A DNA stretch of 64,000 bases from Mesorhizobium helmanticense (GCF_003034915.1 NZ_PZJX01000026.1:1-64000); one strand, 5' to 3'. Positions 15,476 through 24,175 are shown, numbered from the stretch's first letter. Notes: a model not told the origin generated them from the letters alone. Numbers and translations: made by a program.

Positions 15476-16252
15476 ATGTCAGTTGAGAGAACCACGGCTG
15501 CGGGCGGCATGGAAACCTCCTATGGTTTCAAGCGCGTAGGGGCAGGCGACAAGCAGTCGCTGGTGAACGACGTTTTCCACAAGGTCGCCAACCGCTACGA
15601 CCTGATGAACGATCTGATGTCGGCCGGGCTGCACCGGTTGTGGAAGGACGCCATGGTGACGTGGCTCAATCCGCCGAAACGCCCAGGTTGGAAGGTTCTC
15701 GACGTTGCCGGTGGCACCGGCGACATCGCCTTCCGTATCGTCGAGGCGAGCCACGGTCATGCCCATGCCACGGTTCTCGATATCAACGGCTCGATGCTTG
15801 CCGTCGGCCGCGACCGGGCCGAGAAAAAAGGGCTGGCCGACAATACCGATTTCGTCGAGGCCAATGCCGAAGAACTGCCTTTCCCCGATGCCACATTCGA
15901 TGCCTACACGATCGCTTTCGGCATCCGCAACGTGCCGCGCATCGATGTCGCGCTTGCCGAAGCCTATCGCGTCCTAAAGCCCGGCGGGCGCTTTCTCTGT
16001 CTGGAATTTTCCGAGGTCGAGATGCCGCTGCTCGACAAGGCCTATGAGGCCTGGTCGTTCAACGCCATCCCCAGGATCGGCAAGGCGGTCACCGGCGACG
16101 GCGAACCTTATTCCTATCTGGTGGAATCGATCCGCAAATTTCCCAATCAGCAGAATTTTGCTGACATGATCACCCGCGCGGGCTTCGACCGCGTCTCGTT
16201 CCGCAACTATTCCGGCGGCATCGCCGCGCTGCATTCGGGCTGGAAGCTTTGA
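15476..16252 (+). CDS. ubiE: Ubiquinone/menaquinone biosynthesis C-methyltransferase UbiE
   Basis: S-adenosylmethionine-dependent methylation of 2-polyprenyl-6-methoxy-1,4-benzoquinol in ubiquinone synthesis. 258 residues with the first family signature [18 protein letters not shown], the SAM loop [14 protein letters not shown], and the second signature [15 protein letters not shown]; the C-terminus ends [16 protein letters not shown] as in other UbiE proteins. The start at 15476 gives an N-terminal extension of about 15 residues relative to the E. coli enzyme, normal in rhizobia. It is 13 bp upstream of ubiB and divergent from the deaminase gene. Confidence 0.96.
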   Translation: MSVERTTAAGGMETSYGFKRVGAGDKQSLVNDVFHKVANRYDLMNDLMSAGLHRLWKDAMVTWLNPPKRPGWKVLDVAGGTGDIAFRIVEASHGHAHATVLDINGSMLAVGRDRAEKKGLADNTDFVEANAEELPFPDATFDAYTIAFGIRNVPRIDVALAEAYRVLKPGGRFLCLEFSEVEMPLLDKAYEAWSFNAIPRIGKAVTGDGEPYSYLVESIRKFPNQQNFADMITRAGFDRVSFRNYSGGIAALHSGWKL

Positions 16253-16265
16253 GGCTGGCCCGATC

Positions 16266-17840
16266 ATGAGTTCCGTCGGCGCTGCTTTCAGGCTCGTACG
16301 GGCCGGCTGGGTGCTGGTCCGCGAAGGCGTCGTCGCCGCTCTGCCGGGCGAAGAGCTTTCCGGCCTGCCGAAGTTCGGCTGGCGCCTGGCGCGGCTGTTC
16401 ACCCGCCGCCGCGCGCTTGCCTATGAACGCGGCGATCGGCTGGCCAAGGCGGTGGTGCGGCTCGGGCCATCCTACGTCAAGCTTGGCCAGTTCCTGGCGA
16501 CAAGGCCCGACGTCGTCGGCAACGACATGGCGCTCGATCTCGCCATGCTGCAGGACAAGATGCATACCTTTCCGCAGGCCGCGGCCGTCGCTGCGATAGA
16601 GGCCTCGCTCGGGCGCAAGATCGGCGATCTCTACGTCAGTTTCGGCGATGCCGTCGCTGCCGCCTCGATCGCCCAGGTTCATTCCGCTGAAACCGTTCAT
16701 GACGGCGTTGCTACAAGAGTAGCGGTGAAGGTCATCCGGCCCGGCGTGCGCCGCCGCTTCTTCCATGATCTCGAAAGCTATTTCCTGGCTGCCCGCCTGC
16801 AGGAGAAATACATACCGTCGTCACGCCGGCTGCGGCCGGTCGAGGTGACCGAGACCCTGGCGCAGACCACCAAGATCGAGATGGATCTGAGGCTTGAGGC
16901 GGCGGCCCTTTCCGAACTCGGCGAGAACACTAAGGACGATCCCGGTTTTCGCGTGCCGTCCGTCGACTGGGAGCGGACCGGCCGCGACGTGCTGACCATG
17001 GAGTGGGTCGATGGCGTCAAGATGAACGACATCGCCGGCCTCATCGATGCCGGTCACGATCTCAAGGCGATCGCCGTCAACCTCATCCAGTCGTTTCTGC
17101 GCCATACGCTGCGCGACGGCTTCTTCCATGCCGACATGCATCCGGGAAACCTGTTCGTCGAGGCCAACGGCACCATCGTCGCCGTTGATCTTGGCATTGC
17201 CGGCCGGCTCGGCAAGAAGGAGCGCCGGTTCCTCGCCGAAATCCTCTATGGCTTCATCACCCGCGACTATCTGCGCGTCGCCGAAGTGCATTTCGAGGCC
17301 GGCTATGTGCCGCGCCAGCACAATGTCGCCGCCTTTGCGCAGGCGATCCGCGCCATCGGCGAACCGATCCATGGCCAGCCGGCCGAGACCATCTCGATGG
17401 CCAAGCTGTTGACGCTGCTGTTCGAGGTGACCGAACTGTTCGACATGGCGACACGGCCGGAGCTGATCCTGCTGCAGAAGACGATGGTGGTGGTCGAAGG
17501 TGTAGCCCGCACGCTCGATCCGGCCTTCAACATGTGGAAGACGTCCGAACCGGTGGTCGGCGACTGGATCGCTGGCAATCTCGGCCCGCGCGGCCTGCTC
17601 ACCGATGCGCGCGATGGCGCCAAGGCGATGCTGGCGCTGGCCCGCCAGGCGCCCGACCTCGCCGCCCGCACCGAGCGGCTGTCGCGCGAGATCGACCTGA
17701 TGGCCGAACATGGCCTGCGCTTCGACGAGACGACCGCCCGCGCCATAGGCAAGGCCGAGGCGCGCTATACAAGGTCCGGCCGGCTGGCGCTGTGGGTGAT
17801 CGCGCTGACGCTGCTTTATATCGCCTGGAAACTGCTCTGA
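16266..17840 (+). CDS. ubiB: Atypical kinase/ATPase UbiB of ubiquinone biosynthesis
   Basis: 524 residues of the ABC1/ADCK/UbiB family, required for coenzyme Q synthesis and probably acting by ATP hydrolysis at the membrane. Family marks are the KxGQ motif in SYVKLGQFLATRPDVV, the alanine-rich loop AAASIAQVHSAE that replaces a kinase P-loop, FFHADMHPGNLFV, and AVDLGIAGRLGKKERRF. A hydrophobic C-terminal helix (LALWVIALTLLYIAWKLL) anchors it. It follows ubiE closely. In related genomes I would expect coaBC next; here a toxin-antitoxin cassette comes between. Confidence 0.96.
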   Translation: MSSVGAAFRLVRAGWVLVREGVVAALPGEELSGLPKFGWRLARLFTRRRALAYERGDRLAKAVVRLGPSYVKLGQFLATRPDVVGNDMALDLAMLQDKMHTFPQAAAVAAIEASLGRKIGDLYVSFGDAVAAASIAQVHSAETVHDGVATRVAVKVIRPGVRRRFFHDLESYFLAARLQEKYIPSSRRLRPVEVTETLAQTTKIEMDLRLEAAALSELGENTKDDPGFRVPSVDWERTGRDVLTMEWVDGVKMNDIAGLIDAGHDLKAIAVNLIQSFLRHTLRDGFFHADMHPGNLFVEANGTIVAVDLGIAGRLGKKERRFLAEILYGFITRDYLRVAEVHFEAGYVPRQHNVAAFAQAIRAIGEPIHGQPAETISMAKLLTLLFEVTELFDMATRPELILLQKTMVVVEGVARTLDPAFNMWKTSEPVVGDWIAGNLGPRGLLTDARDGAKAMLALARQAPDLAARTERLSREIDLMAEHGLRFDETTARAIGKAEARYTRSGRLALWVIALTLLYIAWKLL

Positions 17841-17847
17841 GTGCATG

Positions 17848-17912
17848 CAATGACAGCAGTGCTGTCATTGCGGTCGGAAAATAGGATCGCTATATTGCAC
17901 CCAGGAGTGCAA
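17848..17912 (+). promoter_or_regulatory. Toxin-antitoxin promoter with two palindromes
   Basis: TTGCGG (17868-17873) and TATATT (17891-17896) are 17 bp apart. A perfect inverted repeat, CAATGACAGCA (17848-17858) with TGCTGTCATTG (17860-17870), overlaps the -35. A second, TTGCAC (17895-17900) with GTGCAA (17907-17912), overlaps the -10 and carries the AGGAG ribosome site in its loop, 3 bp before the first antitoxin start. This fits autoregulation by ribbon-helix-helix antitoxins; which protein binds which site is not known. Confidence 0.65.
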
Positions 17913-17914
17913 CT

Positions 17915-18124
17915 ATGGCTAGGATTACTGTCCGCAATCTGGAAGACCATGTCATGCAGCGGCTGCGTGAGCGCGGCGCTGCGCGCGGCGTCTCCATGGA
18001 ACAGGAGGCACGGGACGTACTCGCTGCCTCCGTTGGTCTTCCGACCACGAAGGGCTTCGACCGCCGAGGCCTGGTACTCAAGGACGAGTCCACGGTTCAA
18101 CCGACAGTAGGGACGCAAAGGTAA
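17915..18124 (+). CDS. FitA-type ribbon-helix-helix antitoxin, copy 1
   Basis: 69 residues. ARITVRNLEDHVMQRLRERG gives the beta strand and first helix of an Arc/FitA-type RHH fold and GVSMEQEARDVLAAS the second helix. The tail after residue 45 (FDRRGLVLKDESTVQP) differs from that of copy 2 and lacks the acidic, tryptophan-containing end that usually contacts the PIN toxin. It precedes copy 2 by 2 bp. It may be a dedicated DNA-binding regulator, or a leftover antitoxin whose toxin was lost. Confidence 0.8.
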   Translation: MARITVRNLEDHVMQRLRERGAARGVSMEQEARDVLAASVGLPTTKGFDRRGLVLKDESTVQPTVGTQR

Positions 18125-18126
18125 TC

Positions 18127-18375
18127 ATGGGCACCCTTACCATTCGCAATCTCGACGAAGATCTGAAGCAAAGGCTGCGCGAGCGGGCCGCCAGTCATGG
18201 CGTGTCGATGGAGCAGGAGGCAAGAAGCCTGCTGCTCAAAGCGCCGGCCCGCGACCGTGATGAGAATGTCGTTACGGCGGAGGAAATCCTTGAATTCGGC
18301 CGACGGCTGCCAAGGGTGGATTTCGACCAGAAGAAACTCACCGATGATCTCTGGTCCTTCATCGAGGAGGACTGA
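18127..18375 (+). CDS. FitA-type ribbon-helix-helix antitoxin, copy 2
   Basis: 82 residues. The RHH part (GTLTIRNLDEDLKQRLRERA, then GVSMEQEARSLLL) is clearly paralogous to copy 1. The C-terminal part has VVTAEEILEFGRRLPRVDF and ends with TDDLWSFIEED, the acidic, aromatic tail expected to wrap the PIN toxin. The toxin gene starts 2 bp after its stop, so this is the likely cognate antitoxin. DNA binding to the upstream palindromes is inferred from the family. Confidence 0.88.
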   Translation: MGTLTIRNLDEDLKQRLRERAASHGVSMEQEARSLLLKAPARDRDENVVTAEEILEFGRRLPRVDFDQKKLTDDLWSFIEED

Positions 18376-18377
18376 GA

Positions 18378-18779
18378 GTGGTGGTCGACACCTCAGCGAT
18401 CGTGGCTATCCTGAAGCAGGAACCTGACGCACCAGTGATCGCCCAGCGCCTCGCCGGAAACCAACAGATATTGATGAGCGCCGCGACTCTGATGGAATGC
18501 GGCACGGTTATTGTCGGACGCTATGGCGTGGCCGGCACCGTCGAGTTGACGGGTCTTCTGGCAAGACTGAAAGTCACGATTGTCGCTCTCTCTGCCGAAC
18601 ATGCACAGGCCGGAATTGAAGCCTACGCACTCTATGGTCGCGGCACCGGCCATCCGGCCAAACTCAATATGGGCGATTGTTTTGCCTACGCCTTGGCCAA
18701 GACGCGGAACCTGCCACTTCTTTTCAAGGGCAATGATTTCATCCATACCGATATCGAACCGGCGCTGAAGCCGGCATGA
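18378..18779 (+). CDS. vapC: VapC-family PIN-domain toxin
   Basis: 133-residue ribonuclease toxin. The acidic metal-binding residues appear in the expected order: VVDTSAIVAIL (Asp 4), LMECGTV (Glu near 41), NMGDCFAYALAK (Asp near 96) and FKGNDFIHTDI (Asp near 115). PIN toxins of this type cut tRNA or rRNA. The start is a GTG at 18378, two bases after the antitoxin stop. It is neutralised by the adjacent FitA-like protein. The cassette ends just before coaBC. Confidence 0.93.
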   Translation: MVVDTSAIVAILKQEPDAPVIAQRLAGNQQILMSAATLMECGTVIVGRYGVAGTVELTGLLARLKVTIVALSAEHAQAGIEAYALYGRGTGHPAKLNMGDCFAYALAKTRNLPLLFKGNDFIHTDIEPALKPA

Positions 18780-18795
18780 CACTGGACAAGAAGTC

Positions 18796-20034
18796 ATGGG
18801 CATGACCCTCTCCGGCAAGCGTATCCTGCTCATCATCGGCGGCGGCATTGCCGCCTACAAGGCGCTCGACCTGATCCGCCGGCTGCGCGAGCGCGGTGCG
18901 TCGGTGCGCACGGTGATGACATCAGCGGCGCAGGAATTCGTCACCACGCTGTCGGTCGGGGCACTGTCGGCCGACCACGTCTTCACCGAGCTGTTCGATC
19001 GCAATGATGAGCATGATGTCGGGCATATAAGGCTGTCGCGCGAGGCCGACCTTCTGGTCGTGGCGCCGGCCACCGCCGACCTGATGGCAAAACTCGCCAA
19101 TGGCCATGCCAACGACCTGGCCTCGACCGTGCTTCTCGCGACCGACAAGCCGGTGCTGCTGGCGCCGGCCATGAATCCGAAAATGTGGTCGCATCCGGCG
19201 ACCCGGCGCAATCGCGCGACGCTCGCCAAGGACGGCATCGTCTTCATCGGCCCGGCAAGGGGCGAGATGGCCGAGAGCAGCGAGGCCGGCGAGGGCCGCA
19301 TGGCCGAACCGCTGGAGATCGTCGCCGCCATTGAGGCGTTGCTCGATACCAGGCCGAAGCCGCTTTCGGGCCGACGGATCATCGTCACCTCGGGGCCGAC
19401 ACATGAACCGATCGATCCGGTGCGCTACATCGCCAACCGTTCGTCCGGCAAGCAGGGCCATGCCATCGCGTCGGCACTTGCCAGGCTGGGCGCCGATGTC
19501 CGCCTCGTCTCCGGTCCGGTGTCGATTGCCGATCCAGCCGGCGTCACCACACTGCATGTCGAAACCGCGGCCGAGATGAAGGATGCGGTCGAAAGCTTGT
19601 TGCCAGCGGATGCGGCGGTGTTTGTCGCGGCGGTCGCCGACTGGCGCACCGCCGGTACGGCCGGTGAGAAGATCAAGAAGGTGGCGGGTGAGGGGCCGCC
19701 AGCGCTGCAGATGATCGAGAATCCGGACATCCTGGCCGGAGTCGGCCACCACAAGCTGCGGCCGGGGCTGGTCGTGGGCTTTGCCGCCGAAACGCAGGAT
19801 CTCATCCGCAACGCCGAGGCCAAGCTGAGGAAGAAAGGCACCGATTTCATCGTCGCCAACGATGTGTCACATGAAAGCGGCGTCGGTTCATCGGGCGTGA
19901 TGGGCGGCGACCGCAACAAGGTGCGGATCGTCTCCAAGACCGGCGTCGAGGAGTGGCCGGAGATGACCAAGGACGAAGTGGCGGCGCGGCTCGCCGCCCT
20001 GATCGCGGAACGGCTGAAGACGATTGTGGTCTAA
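18796..20034 (+). CDS. coaBC: Bifunctional phosphopantothenoylcysteine decarboxylase / phosphopantothenate-cysteine ligase
   Basis: Two steps of coenzyme A synthesis in one 412-residue protein. The N-terminal flavin domain has GGGIAAYKALDLIRRL, catalytic GHIRLSREADLL and APAMNPKMW. The C-terminal ligase domain starts at about residue 190 with ITSGPTHEP-type sequence (VTSGPTHEPIDPVRYIANR), SSGKQGHAIA and the lysine motif KIKK. The segment that in E. coli carries an active-site cysteine (ACGD, residue 158) reads AESSEAGEGRM here, without cysteine; I believe this is shared by other alphaproteobacteria but could not check. ATG 18796 and 18802 are both possible. Ends convergently with an MFS gene. 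Confidence 0.95.
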   Translation: MGMTLSGKRILLIIGGGIAAYKALDLIRRLRERGASVRTVMTSAAQEFVTTLSVGALSADHVFTELFDRNDEHDVGHIRLSREADLLVVAPATADLMAKLANGHANDLASTVLLATDKPVLLAPAMNPKMWSHPATRRNRATLAKDGIVFIGPARGEMAESSEAGEGRMAEPLEIVAAIEALLDTRPKPLSGRRIIVTSGPTHEPIDPVRYIANRSSGKQGHAIASALARLGADVRLVSGPVSIADPAGVTTLHVETAAEMKDAVESLLPADAAVFVAAVADWRTAGTAGEKIKKVAGEGPPALQMIENPDILAGVGHHKLRPGLVVGFAAETQDLIRNAEAKLRKKGTDFIVANDVSHESGVGSSGVMGGDRNKVRIVSKTGVEEWPEMTKDEVAARLAALIAERLKTIVV

Positions 20035-20039
20035 TTAGG

Positions 20040-21473
20040 CTATCCCGCCGCTTCCTGCGGCCTGCCTGTCACTGTCGCCAGCTTGAGCGCGGCAAGGGAT
20101 CCCAAGATGCCGAGCGGCACGAAGGCGAGGAACAGCCAGCTTGCGACGTTCGCCGCCGCCTCGCGGTTGAGGCCGTCGGAAAAGCCGCTCGCATTGGCGA
20201 TGATCCCGGCAAGCGCCGCGCCCACAGCATAACCGATACGCTGCATGGTCGGCACCGCGGCCGCGGCGATGGTCTGTTCACTTGCAGATGCCGATGCAAC
20301 GACAACGCGTGTCATGAATGGCCAGGCGATGCCGAAGCCGCCCCCTTGCAGCAGGGCGCAAAGCAGGATCAGCGGAATGGAGCCCGACGGCACCGTGTAG
20401 GCGAAGCCGGCGACGCCCGCCGCGATCATCAGTGCGCCGCAGACGATGATCGGCCGTTCGCGCTCCTGCGGCGCGTTGGCGACAAGGATCGACAGGATCG
20501 ACCAGGCGATCGATTCGGTGGCGATGATGTAGCCTGTGGTCAGCAGCGGGATGTCGTGCAGGCTGGTCAGCAGCAAAGGCCCGTAGACGCCGAAGGAGCA
20601 GGTCGCCACCGAGAAGGCGGCGACCATGGTCATGCCAGCGCCGACCGGCGAGCGCCAGGAAAACAGCGATGACGGGAAAAGCCGGGAGCCGGGCTTCAGG
20701 GCATCGATGCGAAAGAAGGCTGCAAGACCGGCCAGGCCAAGGATCATCAGAAGCGACGAACGCAGCACGGCAATGTCGACGCCGGCCGCGGCGACCAGAA
20801 CCACGCTGATGGCGAGACAGAAGAGTGCCGCGTAGGGGAAAGGCGGCGCCTTGCCCGACGTTGCGGGGCTTGCCGCCCCGGGCGTGTCGAGCACGATGAA
20901 ACTCGCCAATGCCATGGCGCCGCCGCCAGCCGCGAAGATGCCGACGGCCCAGCGCCAGGACGAGATTTCGGTGACGATCGCGCCAAGCATCGGTCCACTG
21001 AAGGCGGCGACGCCCCAGATCGCCGACATGACGCCGAAGAGCTGCGGCCAGATGGCGCGCGGAAACAGCCGCTCGACCGAGATGAAGGCCAGAGACACCA
21101 ATGCGCCGCCGCCAAGCCCCTCGACGACGCGGCCGCCGAGAAAGACAAGCATTGACGGCGCCAGTGCGCTGATCAGCGCGCCTGAGGCATAGAGCAGCGA
21201 GGCAACTATCATATTGGTGCGCAGAGGGACGTAGCTCACCAGCCGGCCGGCAGCCGCTCCGGCAACGATGGCGCCGAGCTCGTAGACCGCCAGCGACCAG
21301 CCGACCAACTGCACGCCGGCCAGCTCGCTGACCATCGCCGGCGTCACTGTGGCCAGCATCGTCTCGTTGGTGGCGTAGAGAAAAATGCCGAGATTGATGA
21401 AACAGAAGCGCGCCAAATCGCCGCCTGCCCACAGCGCCCGCCAGTCCACCTTGTTGCTGCCGCCTGCGACCAA
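20040..21473 (-). CDS. MFS transporter
   Basis: 477 residues, about 14 predicted membrane helices. The major-facilitator signs are the loop GRLVSYVPLRTNMIVASLL between helices 2 and 3 and GRVVEGLGGGALVSLAFI in helix 4-5, which points to the drug:H+ antiporter side of the superfamily. The start is a TTG at 21473, supported by GGGAGGT 4 nt upstream on the minus strand; no ATG would retain the first helix. It converges with coaBC, leaving only 5 bp between stops. The substrate cannot be told. Confidence 0.85.
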   Translation of the reverse strand: MVAGGSNKVDWRALWAGGDLARFCFINLGIFLYATNETMLATVTPAMVSELAGVQLVGWSLAVYELGAIVAGAAAGRLVSYVPLRTNMIVASLLYASGALISALAPSMLVFLGGRVVEGLGGGALVSLAFISVERLFPRAIWPQLFGVMSAIWGVAAFSGPMLGAIVTEISSWRWAVGIFAAGGGAMALASFIVLDTPGAASPATSGKAPPFPYAALFCLAISVVLVAAAGVDIAVLRSSLLMILGLAGLAAFFRIDALKPGSRLFPSSLFSWRSPVGAGMTMVAAFSVATCSFGVYGPLLLTSLHDIPLLTTGYIIATESIAWSILSILVANAPQERERPIIVCGALMIAAGVAGFAYTVPSGSIPLILLCALLQGGGFGIAWPFMTRVVVASASASEQTIAAAAVPTMQRIGYAVGAALAGIIANASGFSDGLNREAAANVASWLFLAFVPLGILGSLAALKLATVTGRPQEAAG

Positions 21474-21608
21474 TTCGACCTCCCGACTCTGCCAAAAAGC
21501 GCCGGAGCGTCAGCGTCTGGGACGGCGCTCGGCTCTGGCCGGGAGGCTTGTAGAACCTCAACCGCTGTTGAGCTCAAGCGTTTTTTTCGCGTGGGCGATC
21601 CGCCTCGA

Positions 21609-22091
21609 TCAGTCGGCCATGCTGCGCAACTGGAACTGGCTGACGCCGATGGCGATGTTGGCGCCGGTCTGTGTCTGCAGGCTGAGCGGCTGCAATGTGA
21701 AGGCCTGCGAGGAGCCGCCGACCAGCAGGTTGGCGCCGGCGCCGACCGCGGCCGTCAGCTCGGCACTGGCGCCGACATAATCGCCGGCCAGCGCGCCCGG
21801 CGCGTAGATGTTTTTCAGCGGCGTCAGCACCAGCCACTGCATCACGCTCTGTCTGGTGGTGCCGATGTCCAGCCCGTATCTGTTGACGACGCCGAAATAG
21901 GCTTCCGGCGCAAACGTCTTGTCGGCGGGCGTGAAGGTGCAGCTCAGATCCTTGCTCGAGCCGAAAATGAAACCGGTGCCGCCGCCGATGGCGCAATCCA
22001 GAACGCCAAGCTCGACACCCTGGTCTCGCGCATGAGCCCGTCCTGCAAACACGGCGGCGATCATGGCAGCGGCGATGATAGTCTTCTGCAT
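21609..22091 (-). CDS. DUF992 secreted protein, copy 2
   Basis: 160 residues. A signal peptide (MQKTIIAAAMIAAVFAGRAHA) is followed by a beta-rich domain with VLDCAIGGGTGFIFGSSK, DLSCTFTP and GANLLVGGSSQAFTLQPLS, the conserved pattern of DUF992. Two cysteines (in LDC and SCTF) probably form a disulphide in the periplasm. It follows a paralogue on the same strand after a 78-bp gap. The family is restricted mostly to rhizobial relatives and its role is unknown. Confidence 0.88.
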   Translation of the reverse strand: MQKTIIAAAMIAAVFAGRAHARDQGVELGVLDCAIGGGTGFIFGSSKDLSCTFTPADKTFAPEAYFGVVNRYGLDIGTTRQSVMQWLVLTPLKNIYAPGALAGDYVGASAELTAAVGAGANLLVGGSSQAFTLQPLSLQTQTGANIAIGVSQFQLRSMAD

Positions 22092-22169
22092 GGCGGTCCC
22101 CCAAAAAGCATACGGCGCGAAACAGTATCCTGTTCCGCGCCGTACGTAGAGGGGGGCAAATGTGCCCGC

Positions 22170-22643
22170 TTACTTGAAGGAGTGGATCAGCTCCAACGAG
22201 GCGACCGCCACCGCCAGGTTCACGCCAGTCTGCGCCTGGACGCTGAGCGGCTCCAGCATGAAGGCGCCGTCCAGTCCACCGACCAGGAGATTGGCGCCGC
22301 CGCCGGTCACGACACTCGCCTCGGCGTTGACGCCATAATATCTGCCGGCAAGGTCGCCCTCGTCACGGCTGCGGGTGGCGGCCAGAACCGCCCATGCCAG
22401 TTGCCCCTGATGGGTCTGGCCGATATCGACGCCGAGCTTGGAGATCATCCCGGTGTACTTCTCGGACGGCCCGTGATCATAGGGGCGGAAGGTGCAGGAC
22501 ACGCCCTTGTTTGACGTGATGACATAGCCGGTGCCACCGTCGATGGTGCAATCAAGCGTGCCAAGCCTGAGCGTTCCGGCGTTGACGGGAACGGCAAGCA
22601 GGGTCGTGGCGAGCGCTGCGGCGCAGCCGATTTTCTTGATCAT
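22170..22643 (-). CDS. DUF992 secreted protein, copy 1
   Basis: 157 residues. The start ATG 22643 follows AAAGGA with 7-nt spacing; an in-frame ATG at 22661 lacks a site. Signal peptide MIKKIGCAAALATTLLAVPVNA, then the DUF992 pattern TLDCTIDGGTGYVITSNK, VSCTFRPYD and GANLLVGGLDGAFMLEPLS. About 35-40 percent alike to the next gene by eye, so the two are an old tandem duplication. Exported to the periplasm; function unknown. Confidence 0.88.
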   Translation of the reverse strand: MIKKIGCAAALATTLLAVPVNAGTLRLGTLDCTIDGGTGYVITSNKGVSCTFRPYDHGPSEKYTGMISKLGVDIGQTHQGQLAWAVLAATRSRDEGDLAGRYYGVNAEASVVTGGGANLLVGGLDGAFMLEPLSVQAQTGVNLAVAVASLELIHSFK

Positions 22644-22733
22644 GGGAGAATCCTTTCGCAATTGCCTGGATTAAACGGTCGAATGCGTCGAGCGTTCCGC
22701 CGAAAACTTGGCGCGATCAAGGCAGGAGTTCGG

Positions 22734-22832
22734 GCATGATCCCAAAAAATGGATCGATTTTCGGAAAAGGATCATGCGCAAAATCAAAGTGTTACAGCGC
22801 CTTTGCGCCTCCAAGGACGCGCGGCGCTGTAA
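22734..22832. repeat. Mosaic palindromic element (GATCATGC type)
   Basis: Two nested palindromes: GCATGATCC (22734-22742) with GGATCATGC (22769-22777), and TTACAGCGC (22792-22800) with GCGCTGTAA (22824-22832). Between them runs GCGCAAAATCAAAGTG, which recurs nearly unchanged in the element at 61261-61353. Same element class, shared modules, so a dispersed rhizobial repeat. It lies between DUF992 and TPR genes. Confidence 0.85.
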
Positions 22833-22902
22833 TCGGCGTTATTGATCCGTTTCGAAGCCAAACGGGCAGGTCTGCCACACATGGCGGCAACGCCGTTTTC
22901 GA

Positions 22903-23748
22903 TCAGCCGGCGTTGGTGCGCGCCAGGCCATCCTTGGCCGGCTGGTAGGTCGGGTCGAGATGGACCGCTTCGCGGTAGGATTTCGCCGCCCTGGCCTTGT
23001 CGCCGCGCCGCTCGTAGATAAGCGCCTGATTGGACCAGGCTTCGGCGTTCTTGCCGTCGAGCTTGATGGCCATGTTGAAGTCGGCGAAGGCGTTGTCCTC
23101 GTCGTTCATGGCGAGGTAGGACAGGCCGCGACCATTGTAGGGCTCGGCCGCGTCCGGCGACAGTGAGATCGCGGTCGAGAAATCCTCGATGGCGAAAGCG
23201 TGCTGGCCCTGGCTCTGATAGATCAGGCCGCGATTGTGATAGGCGCGCGCATCGGTCGTGTCGAGCTGGATCGCCTTCTGGAAATCGTTGAAGGCTTCCT
23301 GAGTGCGGCCGGCCTTGCGATAGAGGTTGCCGCGGCCGATATAGGCGGCGTCGTAGCTCGAATTGATCTGGATCGCGCGGTTGTAATCGGCAAGGGCGGC
23401 TTCCTGGTTGCCGAGGAAGCGCTGGATGAGGGCGCGGTTCGAATAGGCCTGGTAGAAATTCGGATTGAGCTGGATGGCGGTGTTGAAATCCTTCAGCGCC
23501 GCCTGATACTGGCCGCCGCGGCCATAGGCGGAGCCGCGCACATTGTAGCCTTCAGGATCCTGGGGATTGCGTTGGATCACGGCCGAGAGCGAGGAGATAT
23601 TCTCGGTCGAGCCTTGCGCCTTGTCGATGTTGTTGAATTCGCCAGTCGGGGCCGTCTGGCAGCCGGCCAGCGCCAGGCCGGAAAGCAGGGCTGCCGTCAG
23701 TGCAAAGCCGCGCAGTGCGGTTCTGCGCTCCACGGTAATTGCGTTCAT
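22903..23748 (-). CDS. TPR-repeat lipoprotein
   Basis: 281 residues from ATG 23748. This start gives a lipoprotein signal, with the lipobox LAGC in GFALTAALLSGLALAGCQ; the open frame runs to 23937 but those residues overlap the rpsU terminator. The rest is about six tetratricopeptide units of 34 residues with the usual W/G/Y-A-A-P pattern, for example YQAALKDFNTAIQLNP and EAFNDFQKAIQLDT. Likely an outer- or inner-membrane anchored scaffold for protein-protein contacts in the periplasm. Related to NlpI-like proteins in layout only; no specific partner can be named. Confidence 0.88.
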   Translation of the reverse strand: MNAITVERRTALRGFALTAALLSGLALAGCQTAPTGEFNNIDKAQGSTENISSLSAVIQRNPQDPEGYNVRGSAYGRGGQYQAALKDFNTAIQLNPNFYQAYSNRALIQRFLGNQEAALADYNRAIQINSSYDAAYIGRGNLYRKAGRTQEAFNDFQKAIQLDTTDARAYHNRGLIYQSQGQHAFAIEDFSTAISLSPDAAEPYNGRGLSYLAMNDEDNAFADFNMAIKLDGKNAEAWSNQALIYERRGDKARAAKSYREAVHLDPTYQPAKDGLARTNAG

Positions 23749-23830
23749 GTCTGCTCTGTCCTTAACTGCCGCCGCGCCGTCAGGTCCGTTCCCCCCTCCG
23801 AACCGGCCTTCTCCGAACTGGGTCGCATTC

Positions 23831-23870
23831 AAAACAAAAAGGTGGCGGCGATTCCGCATCGCGCCACCTT
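23831..23870 (-). terminator. Rho-independent terminator of rpsU
   Basis: On the minus strand AAGGTGGCG (23870-23862) pairs with CGCCACCTT (23847-23839) and is followed by TTTGTTTT. It lies 36 nt after the rpsU stop. Confidence 0.85.
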
Positions 23871-23905
23871 GGGTATCCTTCGAAAAGGACGAAAAATTGG
23901 CGGTA

Positions 23906-24175
23906 TCAGCGCGGCGGACGCGCTGCACCGGCCGCACCGGCCGCGACCGGGCGCGGCGTCATCGGCAGCAGGCCTTCGCGCTGGGCGCGCTTGCGGGCCA
24001 GCTTGCGGGCGCGGCGAACGGCTTCCGCCTTTTCGCGAGCGCGCTTCTCGGAGGGCTTCTCGTAATGTCCGCGCATCTTCATTTCGCGGAAGATGCCTTC
24101 GCGCTGCATCTTTTTCTTGAGCGCGCGAAGCGCCTGATCAACATTGTTGTCGCGAACGAGTACCTGCACGGGCAA
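23906..24175 (-). CDS. rpsU: 30S ribosomal protein S21
   Basis: 89 residues. The conserved N-terminal region [38 protein letters not shown] and the very basic [15 protein letters not shown] are the S21 pattern, followed by an alanine/proline-rich tail typical of rhizobial forms. S21 sits on the 30S platform near the anti-Shine-Dalgarno region. Single-gene transcript, ended by the hairpin downstream. Confidence 0.97.
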   Translation of the reverse strand: MPVQVLVRDNNVDQALRALKKKMQREGIFREMKMRGHYEKPSEKRAREKAEAVRRARKLARKRAQREGLLPMTPRPVAAGAAGAARPPR

